64,000 nucleotides of DNA, from positions 78,975 to 142,974 of IMG/VR virus record IMGVR_UViG_3300025770_000008; one strand, given 5' to 3'. This DNA comes from a virus. This document shows, in pieces, positions 43,961-50,504 of the stretch (the stretch's first letter is position 1; the number at the start of each line of letters is the position of its first letter). Position numbers and translations under genes: made by a program. The notes beneath the pieces are model-generated. The model ran no database searches, had not been told where the DNA came from, and worked only from the letters and a program-made list of their open reading frames with translations.

Positions 43961-45147
43961 TGGTTCAGATGTGCACCGGGGACATCTTCGCAAGCACCGC
44001 GGACGCCCTGGTAAACCCAGTAAACTGTGAGGGGGTCATGGGTGCCGGGCTGGCACTGCAGTTCAAGAAGCGCTTTCCCGAGAACTTCACAGCGTACGCC
44101 AAGGTGTGCCAGGACGGCGACCTCCACCCCGGTAAGCTCTTCACCTTCGAGGACCCCGCGTCGAACAGGCTCATTGTAAACGCCGCGACCAAGGCCGAGT
44201 GGCGTAACCCGTCGAACCTAGACTGGGTAGTCAGCCTAGGGGAAGAGTTGCGCCAGCTAACGGAGGAGCGAGACATCAAGCGGCTCGCTGTCCCGGCGCT
44301 TGGCACCGGTTTGGGCACGCTCCCGTGGCTCGCGGTCCGGGACATTTTGGCGGAGAGCCTTATGACCTCCTCCGTCGAAATTGAGCTGTACGAGCCGAGG
44401 GGCTACGAGCCGCCCACACTGCCCCAGGAGGGGTACTACGCCTCGGCCTGCCTCAGCCACACGGGGAAGCCCGCCGCCAACGCGGACTACTCTCTCGTCT
44501 CCTACATCCGGTTCTCCCGGGGAGACGACGCCAAGACCTACGACCGCAAGATTGGGTGCTACCACCCTTCCGCTGTGAGCCTTGAGGGATGCAACCGCGC
44601 CCTGGCTTACGAGCGGCTTGCGGTTACCCCGAGGCCCGTCCCCAGGACGCACGGCTTCGGAGTCAACGTCTTCGACCTCGGGGACGCAATCCACGACGCC
44701 ATCCAAGGCCGCCTCTCCAAGGTGACCGGAGTTCATGGACAGCGTTTCCATCCTGAGGTCGAAATCAGCTACCCCCCGCTGGGGCTCTACGGACACTGCG
44801 ATGGCGTGTTCGGGCAGCTGGTGGTGGAAATCAAGAGTGTGAGCAAGAACATCTTCAAGGGGCTCAAGGCCCCGATGGCTAGCCACATTCGCCAACTGCA
44901 CTGCTACATGCTGGCTCTGGATATTCCATACGGAGTCATCCTGTACGTGTGCCGAGACAACGGAGAATTCCGAGAGTTTCCCGTCCACTTCAGGGCGGAC
45001 GTGCTGGCGCGCATCGCCACCACGATTCACAACATCGAAGCCCACTTGCGACGCGGAGTGATTCCTGACCAGGAACCGAACTCGTTCATCTGTTCACGCT
45101 GCAAATTTCTCTACACGTGTAAGCCGGACCTAGCCAAAGATGAGTGA
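43960..45147 (+). CDS. DarG-type macrodomain fused to Cas4/RecB-like nuclease
   Basis: 395 residues. Residues 1-150 are a macrodomain of DarG/TARG1 type: GDIF at 7-10, ALVNPVNCEGVMGAGLALQF with Asn22, TKAEWR with Lys78 in the place of the catalytic Lys of DarG, and VPALGTGLGTLPW. This class removes ADP-ribose from DNA bases. Residues 155-395 are Cas4/RecB-like: GDAIHD (His245), GHCDGVFG (Asp281), VVEIKS (Glu290, Lys292), QLHCY (Gln312, Tyr316), and cysteines 211, 378, 381 and 387, suited to a 4Fe-4S cluster. Both halves look intact. An anti-DarT/DNA-repair role is inferred. The stop overlaps the next start. Confidence 0.85.
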   Translation: MVQMCTGDIFASTADALVNPVNCEGVMGAGLALQFKKRFPENFTAYAKVCQDGDLHPGKLFTFEDPASNRLIVNAATKAEWRNPSNLDWVVSLGEELRQLTEERDIKRLAVPALGTGLGTLPWLAVRDILAESLMTSSVEIELYEPRGYEPPTLPQEGYYASACLSHTGKPAANADYSLVSYIRFSRGDDAKTYDRKIGCYHPSAVSLEGCNRALAYERLAVTPRPVPRTHGFGVNVFDLGDAIHDAIQGRLSKVTGVHGQRFHPEVEISYPPLGLYGHCDGVFGQLVVEIKSVSKNIFKGLKAPMASHIRQLHCYMLALDIPYGVILYVCRDNGEFREFPVHFRADVLARIATTIHNIEAHLRRGVIPDQEPNSFICSRCKFLYTCKPDLAKDE

Positions 45148-45751
45148 ACCCGTAGACCCGTTCAGCGAAGCCGCTCGGTGGATCAGCGAACAAATCGCGC
45201 AGTACCCCAGCCCTGCTCTCCCCGACGCCATCAACGACCTGAGCCTCGTCGAGGTCAAGGCGTACTACGACGTGCTCATGCGGCACCATGACCAACTCTC
45301 AACAAAGCTTGCGGCCACGTTGGGAATTGCTGGTGTCTCTGAAGAGCGTCTGAAGGTGTCAGAAGCTGGGGCGCTACTCCGCACCAACAAGGACAAGACC
45401 CTCACAAACGCCGCCCTACGCGATGCAGCGGTTCGGTCGGATGGACACGTGGTCCATGCCCGACTGGACATGCTTCGCTCGGACGGCCTCAAGCGAGCCC
45501 TGGAGGCACTCAGAAAAGATACAAGCAAGCGCATGCAGCGCCTCGACCGAGAACTCTACGAGCGGAACGGCCCCAGCGGTCGTTCCTGGAATTCCTCAGG
45601 CACACAGACCGGGCGTACTAGGTCCGACCGGCCGAACTACTCGAACCCGCCGCGCTCCGACTCTACCCCAGCGACGGGGAAGGCGCCGCGGAGCATGATG
45701 CAAAAGGCGCGGGTCCAGGTGGCCCGAGAAGAGGTGGAGGACGACGAGTGA
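45140..45751 (+). CDS. Unknown helical protein
   Basis: 203 residues (MSEPVDPFSEAARWISEQIA at the start). Helical first 140 residues with a coiled-coil-like stretch (DGLKRALEALRKDTSKRMQR), then a Ser/Arg/Pro-rich disordered tail. It overlaps the macro-nuclease gene by 8 nt and the RuvC-like gene by 4 nt. The coupling to two nucleases suggests a partner protein, but no family was recognised. Confidence 0.65.
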   Translation: MSEPVDPFSEAARWISEQIAQYPSPALPDAINDLSLVEVKAYYDVLMRHHDQLSTKLAATLGIAGVSEERLKVSEAGALLRTNKDKTLTNAALRDAAVRSDGHVVHARLDMLRSDGLKRALEALRKDTSKRMQRLDRELYERNGPSGRSWNSSGTQTGRTRSDRPNYSNPPRSDSTPATGKAPRSMMQKARVQVAREEVEDDE

Positions 45752-46455
45752 TTATCACGGTAGGCATCGACCCCGGGAAGAGCGGCGCAATCGCGGTCGT
45801 GGCAGACGGCGCGCAAGTATTAGTCGCTAATAATGTCCCCACGGCCGGGAAGAATTACCTACCGGCCCAGATGGCTGCGCTACTGCTCCCCTTCGCCGCG
45901 TTGTGGCGGGAGCGGGACGCGCCTCTCCGACTGCTCCATACCTACACCGACCTCCTGGACGCCGTCAAAAACCCGGACATGCCGGAGGAGGAATTCGAGC
46001 AGGTCTACACGTGGAGCGAGGTCGCCCTGGCGGCCTACATGCAGCAAGACGACCGCGCCGTTCTGGCCATGGTCGAGAAGCAGCGTGGGAGGAAGGGTGA
46101 AGGCCCTGAGCGCCTCGTCCAAATCGGCAAAGGCTGGGGCCTGTGGGAGGGCATCTGCGCCACACTGTGCATCCCGTACGAGGAGGTCTCTGGCCCCAAG
46201 TGGGAGCGGGCTATGGGGTGCTCAACCGCAGCGTCGGTCTCGCTCACGCAGAAAGCCGGCGAGGAGGACAAAGCCTTCGATAAGCGTGAGAAGGCTGCCA
46301 AGGCCAAGGCCCAGCGAGACAAGAAACACTCCCACGTCGCCCAGGCGCAGGCGTTGTTTCCTGACTGCCTCATAAAGGCATCCGACGACGGGCTCGCCGA
46401 CGCCCTCCTACTAGCTGTGTACGCCTTCAGGACCTATCAGGGTAGGGAGCAGTAA
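45748..46455 (+). CDS. ruvC: RuvC-like Holliday-junction resolvase
   Basis: 235 residues from GTG at 45748. VGIDPGKSGAIAVV gives the first catalytic Asp, MVEKQRGRKGEG the Glu, and DDGLADALLLAVYA the C-terminal Asp pair, as in RuvC/RNase H-fold resolvases. An insertion of about 50 residues (LLHTYTDLLDAVKNPDMPEE) separates strand regions. It would cut branched DNA before packaging. The codons for VLVANNV contain palindrome copy 8. Confidence 0.82.
   Translation: MIITVGIDPGKSGAIAVVADGAQVLVANNVPTAGKNYLPAQMAALLLPFAALWRERDAPLRLLHTYTDLLDAVKNPDMPEEEFEQVYTWSEVALAAYMQQDDRAVLAMVEKQRGRKGEGPERLVQIGKGWGLWEGICATLCIPYEEVSGPKWERAMGCSTAASVSLTQKAGEEDKAFDKREKAAKAKAQRDKKHSHVAQAQALFPDCLIKASDDGLADALLLAVYAFRTYQGREQ
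45818..45832 (+). repeat. Dispersed palindrome copy 8 (TATTAGTCGCTAATA)
   Basis: Identical to copies 1 and 3. It lies near the 5-prime end of the RuvC-like gene, 70 bp after its start. Confidence 0.9.
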
Positions 46456-46459
46456 GCCC

Positions 46460-46828
46460 GTGCCTCAACCCCCGCCAAAGCTGCCTGACGCGCTGCTCTC
46501 CCTACCGCAGCACCGTCGCCGAGCAGAGCTGGCAGACATCATTTGGAGACAGATGGGAGTACGCGTCCACCCCTCAGTAGATGGGGATGCGGCGCTGAAT
46601 CTACTGTGGTACAACATCGCTACCGACGAAGTTAAGCCCAACCTAACCAACCCGCTCCGCGACGAGTTGATGGCCTTCATCAAGGAATACCAAGACCAGC
46701 TGTCACTACCCTGTGACGGCAACTGTTACGGCCACACGGACGCCCGGGTGCTTCTCTGCTACCTGGAGTTCCAGAAAGACAACGAGGTGGCCGACCTGGA
46801 CTTGGACATCCTCGGGGGGACCATGTAA
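46460..46828 (+). CDS. Unknown protein
   Basis: 122 residues from GTG at 46460. N-terminal proline-rich PQPPPKLPDALLSLPQHRRR, then helices (ELADIIWRQMGV, NPLRDELMAFIKEYQDQ), and two or three cysteines (CDGNCYGH) near residue 90. It overlaps the next ATG by one base. No family recognised. Confidence 0.6.
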   Translation: MPQPPPKLPDALLSLPQHRRRAELADIIWRQMGVRVHPSVDGDAALNLLWYNIATDEVKPNLTNPLRDELMAFIKEYQDQLSLPCDGNCYGHTDARVLLCYLEFQKDNEVADLDLDILGGTM

Positions 46829-47595
46829 TGGCCGCGAAACCGAAGAAAGCCCGAATCACACAGAAGGCCCTCGGGGTCCTTCACCCAGCCGAAATGCGCT
46901 TCGCCGTCATTCATGCCGGCATCGCAGAGCAGCTGGACGCATTCCGTCTGGACCCCTCCCACTGGCAGAAGCTGCTGGCGGGAGACCCGGACGTTCAGAA
47001 GCAGTTCCTTGAGACCGACTTGGACGACCCTGAAATCAAGGTGTACGTCTACGGTCCCGCACCCGCTATCCGTGAGTCCGCTTACATGTACCTGCGCGCC
47101 CTTCAGGCCGCGGTTCTTGTCGGTGGACCTCAGCCGGATTTCATCGAAATTGCTCAAAAGCTTGAGCACAATTCGGGGGACGAACCCCTGAAGCAGCAGA
47201 AAGAAGACGCCACCATGCGTGGAATCAAGCGCCGCAAGTCCGCCAAGAAGCCCGCCGCAGACACCCCGGAGACGGAGGCAGCTCCCATCGAGGAAGAGGC
47301 CGCTCCCGTCGAGGACATCACCCCCGCTGACGGTGACAACGCTGGGGCCAACCTCAACGTCTTCGACGCTGTGGACGAGATCAGCAAGCAGGTCCAGTCC
47401 GCCCAGGAAGACACCGCCGCGGTCATCGTCGCGCTGGAGGCGAAGGTCGACAACATCACCGCGCAGAACACCGCGACCTTGTCGGTGCTCTGGAACCTGT
47501 TGGAGCTGGACCCCGCGGACTTCCCGGCGGACATCTCCGAGTTCCCGTCCGTCTCCGACATCGCGGAGTTCCTCGAAGACGCGCCCGAGGAGTAG
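46828..47595 (+). CDS. Unknown protein with acidic C-terminal half
   Basis: 255 residues. The basic start MAAKPKKARITQKALGVLHP is followed by a folded region to about 110 and a Lys-rich bridge (MRGIKRRKSAKKPAA). The C-terminal half is acidic and Ala/Glu/Asp-rich with a coiled-coil-like stretch (DAVDEISKQVQSAQEDTAAV). An internal ATG at 47215 before the Lys-rich part could start a second product. Function unknown. Confidence 0.65.
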   Translation: MAAKPKKARITQKALGVLHPAEMRFAVIHAGIAEQLDAFRLDPSHWQKLLAGDPDVQKQFLETDLDDPEIKVYVYGPAPAIRESAYMYLRALQAAVLVGGPQPDFIEIAQKLEHNSGDEPLKQQKEDATMRGIKRRKSAKKPAADTPETEAAPIEEEAAPVEDITPADGDNAGANLNVFDAVDEISKQVQSAQEDTAAVIVALEAKVDNITAQNTATLSVLWNLLELDPADFPADISEFPSVSDIAEFLEDAPEE

Positions 47596-47599
47596 CCCG

Positions 47600-47956
47600 A
47601 TGCCGCACAGCATCGCTGTCCATGCCCCCATCAACGTGGCCGCGCTCGACGAGCGTGACCCGGAAGCGGGGAACGCCAGTCACAGCTACGCCATTCAGTA
47701 CGGCGGGCCTGACGACGTCTGCTACGTCCAGTTCCAGCACGGCCCGCGTGGGGTGGAGGGATCGACCCCCGGCGTCTTCGACGACGCCCTGCTCGCCATC
47801 ATCGAGGACCGGTTGATCGGGTTCCAGTCGGGTCCGTACGCGTGCCCGGAAAACCAAGCCGCGCTCAATGCTGTTCGGGATGCCCGCGCTGCGCTGAGTT
47901 CGCGCGTGGCCAACCGCATGGCCAAGAGCGTGCTCGGGGTAAACGCGGTCCACTGA
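47600..47956 (+). CDS. Acb2/Tad1-like protein (putative anti-CBASS/anti-Thoeris sponge)
   Basis: 118 residues from ATG at 47600. The segments VQFQHGPRGVEGSTPGVFDD, LLAIIEDRLIGFQSGPYACP and ENQAALNAVRDARAALSSRV match a family I recall as Acb2/Tad1 hairpin-domain proteins (consensus GP..E.G.NG, LL.I..DRL..FQ.G..AC, EN..AL..L..A..WL..R). Such proteins sequester cyclic nucleotide or gcADPR signals from CBASS and Thoeris defence. The typical Trp is replaced by Leu/Ser and the C-terminal RGVEGT by KSVLGV. It is last in the replication block. Fold assignment is moderately sure; ligand binding is inferred. Confidence 0.6.
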   Translation: MPHSIAVHAPINVAALDERDPEAGNASHSYAIQYGGPDDVCYVQFQHGPRGVEGSTPGVFDDALLAIIEDRLIGFQSGPYACPENQAALNAVRDARAALSSRVANRMAKSVLGVNAVH

Positions 47957-47962
47957 CCTCGT

Positions 47963-47992
47963 TGCAAAACGGGCATTGGTTTTTGAGATAGG
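47963..47992 (+). promoter_or_regulatory. Predicted phage promoter P3
   Basis: TGCAAAA (47963-47969), a 17-nt spacer, then GATAGG (47987-47992) followed by AATTCC. It overlaps the end of the Acb2/Tad1-like gene's intergenic space and serves the 65-aa gene at 48033. The -35-like part is identical to P4-P6; the -10-like part is the weakest of the four. Confidence 0.6.
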
Positions 47993-48032
47993 AATTCCAG
48001 CGGCGTTCATACCCCGTCGCTGGAAGGTTCCC

Positions 48033-48230
48033 ATGTTGGACGCCAAGCACCTCTCCAAGTCCATGCAGCACTTCTGCACGGCTCTCCCCACCCGCTTTCA
48101 GTGGACCCCCCACAACCTTTGGGCGCACCCCCTCTCCGAGCTGCTGTTCCAGCTCGGGTACGAGGACGAGGGGAACTGGGTACACGAAGCAACCATTCCC
48201 ATCCACGAACGCGGTACCGGTCTGGGCTAG
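48033..48230 (+). CDS. Small unknown protein
   Basis: 65 residues from ATG at 48033, with GGAAGG 6 nt upstream; an upstream in-frame ATG at 47976 lies inside promoter P3 and is rejected. The sequence MLDAKHLSKSMQHFCTALPT is followed by an aromatic- and His-rich middle. It is a self-contained unit with promoter P3 before it and terminator T1 after it. Function unknown. Confidence 0.65.
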   Translation: MLDAKHLSKSMQHFCTALPTRFQWTPHNLWAHPLSELLFQLGYEDEGNWVHEATIPIHERGTGLG

Positions 48231-48240
48231 TCCCCGGCCC

Positions 48241-48270
48241 GAAGCGCCCCCTCCTGGGGCGCTTCTTCTT
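48241..48270 (+). terminator. Rho-independent terminator T1
   Basis: GAAGCGCCCC and GGGGCGCTTC form a perfect 10-bp stem around CTCCT, followed by TTCTT. It separates the 48033 gene from the ncRNA unit. Confidence 0.9.
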
Positions 48271-48274
48271 ACCC

Positions 48275-48303
48275 TGCAAAAACCGCGCATGTCTGGGTAT
48301 AAA
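48275..48303 (+). promoter_or_regulatory. Predicted phage promoter P4 (drives large ncRNA)
   Basis: TGCAAAA (48275-48281), a 16-nt spacer, then TATAAA (48298-48303), followed by GACAATGAAG, matching P5 and P6 over about 40 nt. No open reading frame of the local codon style follows for 850 nt, so it is taken as the ncRNA promoter. Confidence 0.75.
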
Positions 48304-48309
48304 GACAAT

Positions 48310-49160
48310 GAAGGGACACGTATAGCTTCGGCTGTTCAGGGAACTTCTGGTTGTATGGAATCGTCAGGATAACTCGCGGTGACGCGGGGAAAGGTTTGGC
48401 CCGCTCCGGGTTGGACCACCGAGTAGTCGGCCCATCTATACAAGTCTGAGTCTGCCCTCGTGAGGGGTCGCTGGTGAAGAGCCGGTGGAGAATTGTGCAG
48501 GAGTGGTGGCCCCGCGGCGGCGGGATAAAGTGACCGGGCGGAGAAATCCGTGGTCGCGGAAGCTGGGCTGGTACCCCGGCTGCCATGCATCCAAATCCAA
48601 CACAAGTGCTCGGGTAACAGATAGCGTACGTGAACAATCTGTGAGGAGGCAGCTCCAGGCAGGTCGTACGAAGTTCGATAGGGTGTGAGTTCTTTAGTCG
48701 GGAAACCGGCAGCCCTTGAAGAACCGATAAATCGGGTGACTGACCCGAGAATGTCACGAGATGGTGTGGGAGTTCCCTATGGTCAAAAGCCATGGGCCCG
48801 CTGGTAAGGCGCCATCTCTAGGAGAAAAACCGGTTAGGAGCCGGACTACGCATTTCACGCGAAGCTGCAATCAGCCCTTACCCGGGTACTGTCGAAAGAT
48901 GCCTAATCGTCTGCCCTCCATGGGGAACGGACGCACCTAAAGCTCGCAAGGCTAAGGGTGTCAGTTGAAGAGCCGTAGGAGTGGGCCGCAAACCTATTCT
49001 GAGGGGACACTGCTGAGTAGACGTATCCGCTAATGGTAGTAAACCCGGCTTCGGTCGGCTCTACCGGCATTGTATGGCTACTGGGGAGACCCAGTGGATA
49101 GGGCCCTGAAAAGGGGCTCAAAGGCTGTACGCGAAAGGGGGTAATTCTCACCCTTTTCTT
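48310..49160 (+). ncRNA. Large structured non-coding RNA (about 850 nt), GOLLD/ROOL-class candidate
   Basis: The stretch between promoter P4 and terminator T2 lacks a credible ORF and is full of short stems. I found GTCGG-GAAA-CCGGC at 48697-48710, inside a GTTCTT/AAGAAC pairing (48689-48694 with 48719-48724). Other hairpins are CCGA-TAAA-TCGG at 48724, GTGAC/GTCAC at 48737-48757, GCTG-CAAT-CAGC near 48863, CCGGC-TTCG-GTCGG at 49045-49058 inside GGTAG/CTACC, and ACTGGG-GAGA-CCCAGT at 49080-49095. GNRA and UUCG loops this dense mark a folded RNA. Length, phage setting and own promoter resemble the GOLLD and ROOL ornate RNAs. Identity with either is not established. Ends are approximate. Confidence 0.75.
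49134..49160 (+). terminator. Terminator T2 of the ncRNA (weak)
   Basis: AAAGGG (49134-49139) pairs with CCCTTT (49151-49156), followed by TCTT. An alternative longer-range pairing GGGGTAA with TTACCCC overlaps it, so this end could switch between two structures. Confidence 0.5.
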
Positions 49161-49168
49161 ACCCCTAT

Positions 49169-49183
49169 TATTAGCCGCTAATA
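49169..49183 (+). repeat. Dispersed palindrome copy 9 (TATTAGCCGCTAATA)
   Basis: Perfect arms, extended by a further A/T pair on each side to 17 bp (49168-49184). It sits between terminator T2 and promoter P5, just 2 nt before the TGCAAAA box, an operator-like position. Confidence 0.92.
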
Positions 49184-49186
49184 ACG

Positions 49187-49216
49187 TGCAAAACGGGTAC
49201 CCCTTTAAGGGATAAG
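49187..49216 (+). promoter_or_regulatory. Predicted phage promoter P5
   Basis: TGCAAAA (49187-49193), a 17-nt spacer, then GATAAG (49211-49216) followed by AACTATGAAC. The palindrome copy 9 abuts its upstream edge. It serves the 63-aa gene and perhaps the two membrane peptides that follow. Confidence 0.75.
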
Positions 49217-49238
49217 AACTATGAACAAGGAGGATTAC

Positions 49239-49430
49239 ATGGATTTCATTGACCCGAAGAAGTGTCCTTGGTTCCAGGAAATCTGGGACATCCTGGAGAA
49301 CCCGAGGCCGGGCGGAGTGGAGCGAGTGAAGGAGCTGACCAAGCTCATCTCGGACCGCTCCAAGGTCCGGACGGAAGCGTACAACGCGGACTTGTCCGCT
49401 CGAATCGAAGCGATTAACAACCGGGGCTAG
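49239..49430 (+). CDS. Small unknown protein
   Basis: 63 residues from ATG at 49239, with a full AAGGAGG 6 nt upstream; this favours it over the ATG at 49221, which lies in the promoter's conserved downstream element. The sequence MDFIDPKKCPWFQEIWDILE is followed by charged helices. It is the first gene of the P5 unit. No family recognised. Confidence 0.7.
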   Translation: MDFIDPKKCPWFQEIWDILENPRPGGVERVKELTKLISDRSKVRTEAYNADLSARIEAINNRG

Positions 49431-49468
49431 TCCCCCACCAAGCCCCGCTGGGGCAGAACGGCTGAGAG

Positions 49469-49585
49469 TTGAAGAAGTTCGTAGAGAAGTGCATTCCGAT
49501 GGCCCTCGGGGCCAGCCTGCTCATCGTCGTCCCCGCCTTCCTGGCGTGGGGCAGGGCAGCGGCCCTCATCATGGGCGGAGGCTGA
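49469..49585 (+). CDS. Tiny single-span membrane peptide
   Basis: 38 residues from TTG at 49469, or 28 from ATG at 49499. The lysine-bearing start KKFVEKCIPMALGASLL runs into a hydrophobic span ending LAWGRAAALIMGGG. It is followed by GGAGG and the second membrane peptide, whose ATG lies one base past its stop. Holin-like or envelope-modifying roles are possible, but no family was recognised. The start is uncertain. Confidence 0.45.
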   Translation: MKKFVEKCIPMALGASLLIVVPAFLAWGRAAALIMGGG

Positions 49586-49586
49586 G

Positions 49587-49700
49587 ATGGAGAGTCTGCT
49601 AGGGAAGCTCATCGCAGCCGGCATCGGTCTTGGCCTTGTGGCCGCCGAAGTCGGCATCTTCTGGCTCGGTTCGCTGCTGAAGTCCCTCCTGGGGCTATAG
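49587..49700 (+). CDS. Tiny single-span membrane peptide
   Basis: 37 residues from ATG at 49587 with GGAGG 7 nt upstream. The span LIAAGIGLGLVAAEVGIFWL lies between MESLLGK and GSLLKSLLGL. A good ribosome site and a terminator 20 nt after the stop support a real gene despite the size. With its upstream neighbour it forms a tandem pair of one-span peptides, suggestive of a small pore or a regulator of a membrane protein (inference). Confidence 0.55.
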   Translation: MESLLGKLIAAGIGLGLVAAEVGIFWLGSLLKSLLGL

Positions 49701-49718
49701 CAGCGGGCTGAGCGTCTT

Positions 49719-49741
49719 GGGGGGCATGTGCCCCCGTTCTT
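49719..49741 (+). terminator. Rho-independent terminator T3
   Basis: GGGGGC (49720-49725) and GCCCCC (49730-49735) pair around ATGT, followed by GTTCTT. It ends the P5 unit. Confidence 0.75.
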
Positions 49742-49794
49742 ACGTATATACCCCCTAAACAGCCTCAAACAGGGCCGTACCCCCCCCTCCAAAC

Positions 49795-49824
49795 TGCAAA
49801 AATGGCACCTTTTATAGGGATAAG
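49795..49824 (+). promoter_or_regulatory. Predicted phage promoter P6
   Basis: TGCAAAA (49795-49801), a 17-nt spacer, then GATAAG (49819-49824) followed by AAGTATGAAG. With P5 it is the closest pair in the family. It lies between terminator T3 and the structured leader of the 176-aa gene. Confidence 0.75.
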
Positions 49825-49829
49825 AAGTA

Positions 49830-49973
49830 TGAAGGAAGCATTACGCTCTCCTCCCACCCCAAGGCATCCTGCCTTTTGGTGGGATGAACACTTCGAGGCT
49901 GGAACCACGGTGCTGTGGGTCCGTAGGCTTTGGAGTCTTTAGAATACGCCTCATTGAGGCGGAAGGATTCGAT
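49830..49973 (+). promoter_or_regulatory. Structured 5-prime leader of the 176-aa gene
   Basis: About 145 nt between P6 and the start codon hold three hairpins: CCCACC/GGTGGG with inner AAGGC/GCCTT (49853-49883), CCAC/GTGG near 49903-49918, and CGCCTC-ATT-GAGGCG (about 49947-49961) just before the ribosome site. It is longer and more folded than the other leaders here. It could control translation or be a small RNA in itself. Confidence 0.45.
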
Positions 49974-50504
49974 ATGTCTCGCCAGTTGGTAATTGGAAAT
50001 CTTCGCTTCGGCCTGACCCCCGCGCGCCAATCGGGCAATGGTGCCCTGGCCGTCGTGGCCCTCGTCACGGTCATCACCGTCGTGGTGGCGGGGGGCGTGT
50101 ACTACTTCGCCAACCGCGACACCGCGGACGCCTACGCTCACGCTCATGGCGGTGTGGTGGTGATGCAGGAGCGGACCATCGCCGCGAGCATCAAGCTCAT
50201 CGAGAAGGCGTTCGACAACGCGGTCAAGGCCGTGGCGGCGTGCGAGAAGGCGTCGGAGTCGAAGGGGGACAAGGACCCCTCGGCGACGAGCGTGGCGAAG
50301 GCCGCGAACGCCCGAGACGAGAAGCTCGACGTGCTCGACACCGAGATCGGCCGAGCCCTCGCGCACGCCCCGGACGCCGGTGCCCGCTTCGACGGGTTCA
50401 GCCGGACGGCCGCTGTGAAGAGGGGTCTGAAGGTCCACGGGCGGGCGGCGAAGGCCGTCGCCGCGGGCAAAGCGGACAAGGACGCGGCGAAGGCCGCGGC
50501 CTAG
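49974..50504 (+). CDS. Membrane-anchored Ala/Lys-rich protein
   Basis: 176 residues from ATG at 49974 with GGAAGGA upstream; an ATG at 49884 is rejected because it falls in the leader hairpin. One transmembrane segment at about 21-45 (ALAVVALVTVITVVVAGGVY) follows a short basic N-terminus. The rest is a charged Ala-rich helical domain (ASIKLIEKAFDNAVKAVAAC and similar), ending KADKDAAKAAA. Orientation is likely N-in with the helical domain outside the inner membrane. The layout is reminiscent of spanin- or superinfection-exclusion-type proteins but not diagnostic. Its own promoter and terminator frame it. Confidence 0.7.
   Translation: MSRQLVIGNLRFGLTPARQSGNGALAVVALVTVITVVVAGGVYYFANRDTADAYAHAHGGVVVMQERTIAASIKLIEKAFDNAVKAVAACEKASESKGDKDPSATSVAKAANARDEKLDVLDTEIGRALAHAPDAGARFDGFSRTAAVKRGLKVHGRAAKAVAAGKADKDAAKAAA

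Noticed and set aside
47215-47595. Separate gene starting at the internal ATG 47215
   Set aside because: The frame is continuous with the 46828 gene and no good ribosome site is seen; noted only as a possible internal start.
49026-49040. Half palindrome CCGCTAATGG inside the ncRNA
   Set aside because: Only the right arm is present; there is no TATTAG on the other side.
48310-49160. tmRNA, RNase P RNA, group I or group II intron as explanation of the large ncRNA
   Set aside because: I found no tRNA-like ends or tag frame, no RNase P core, no group I P-Q-R-S elements and no convincing domain V. The nearest domain V-like stretch (about 48970) does not pair properly.
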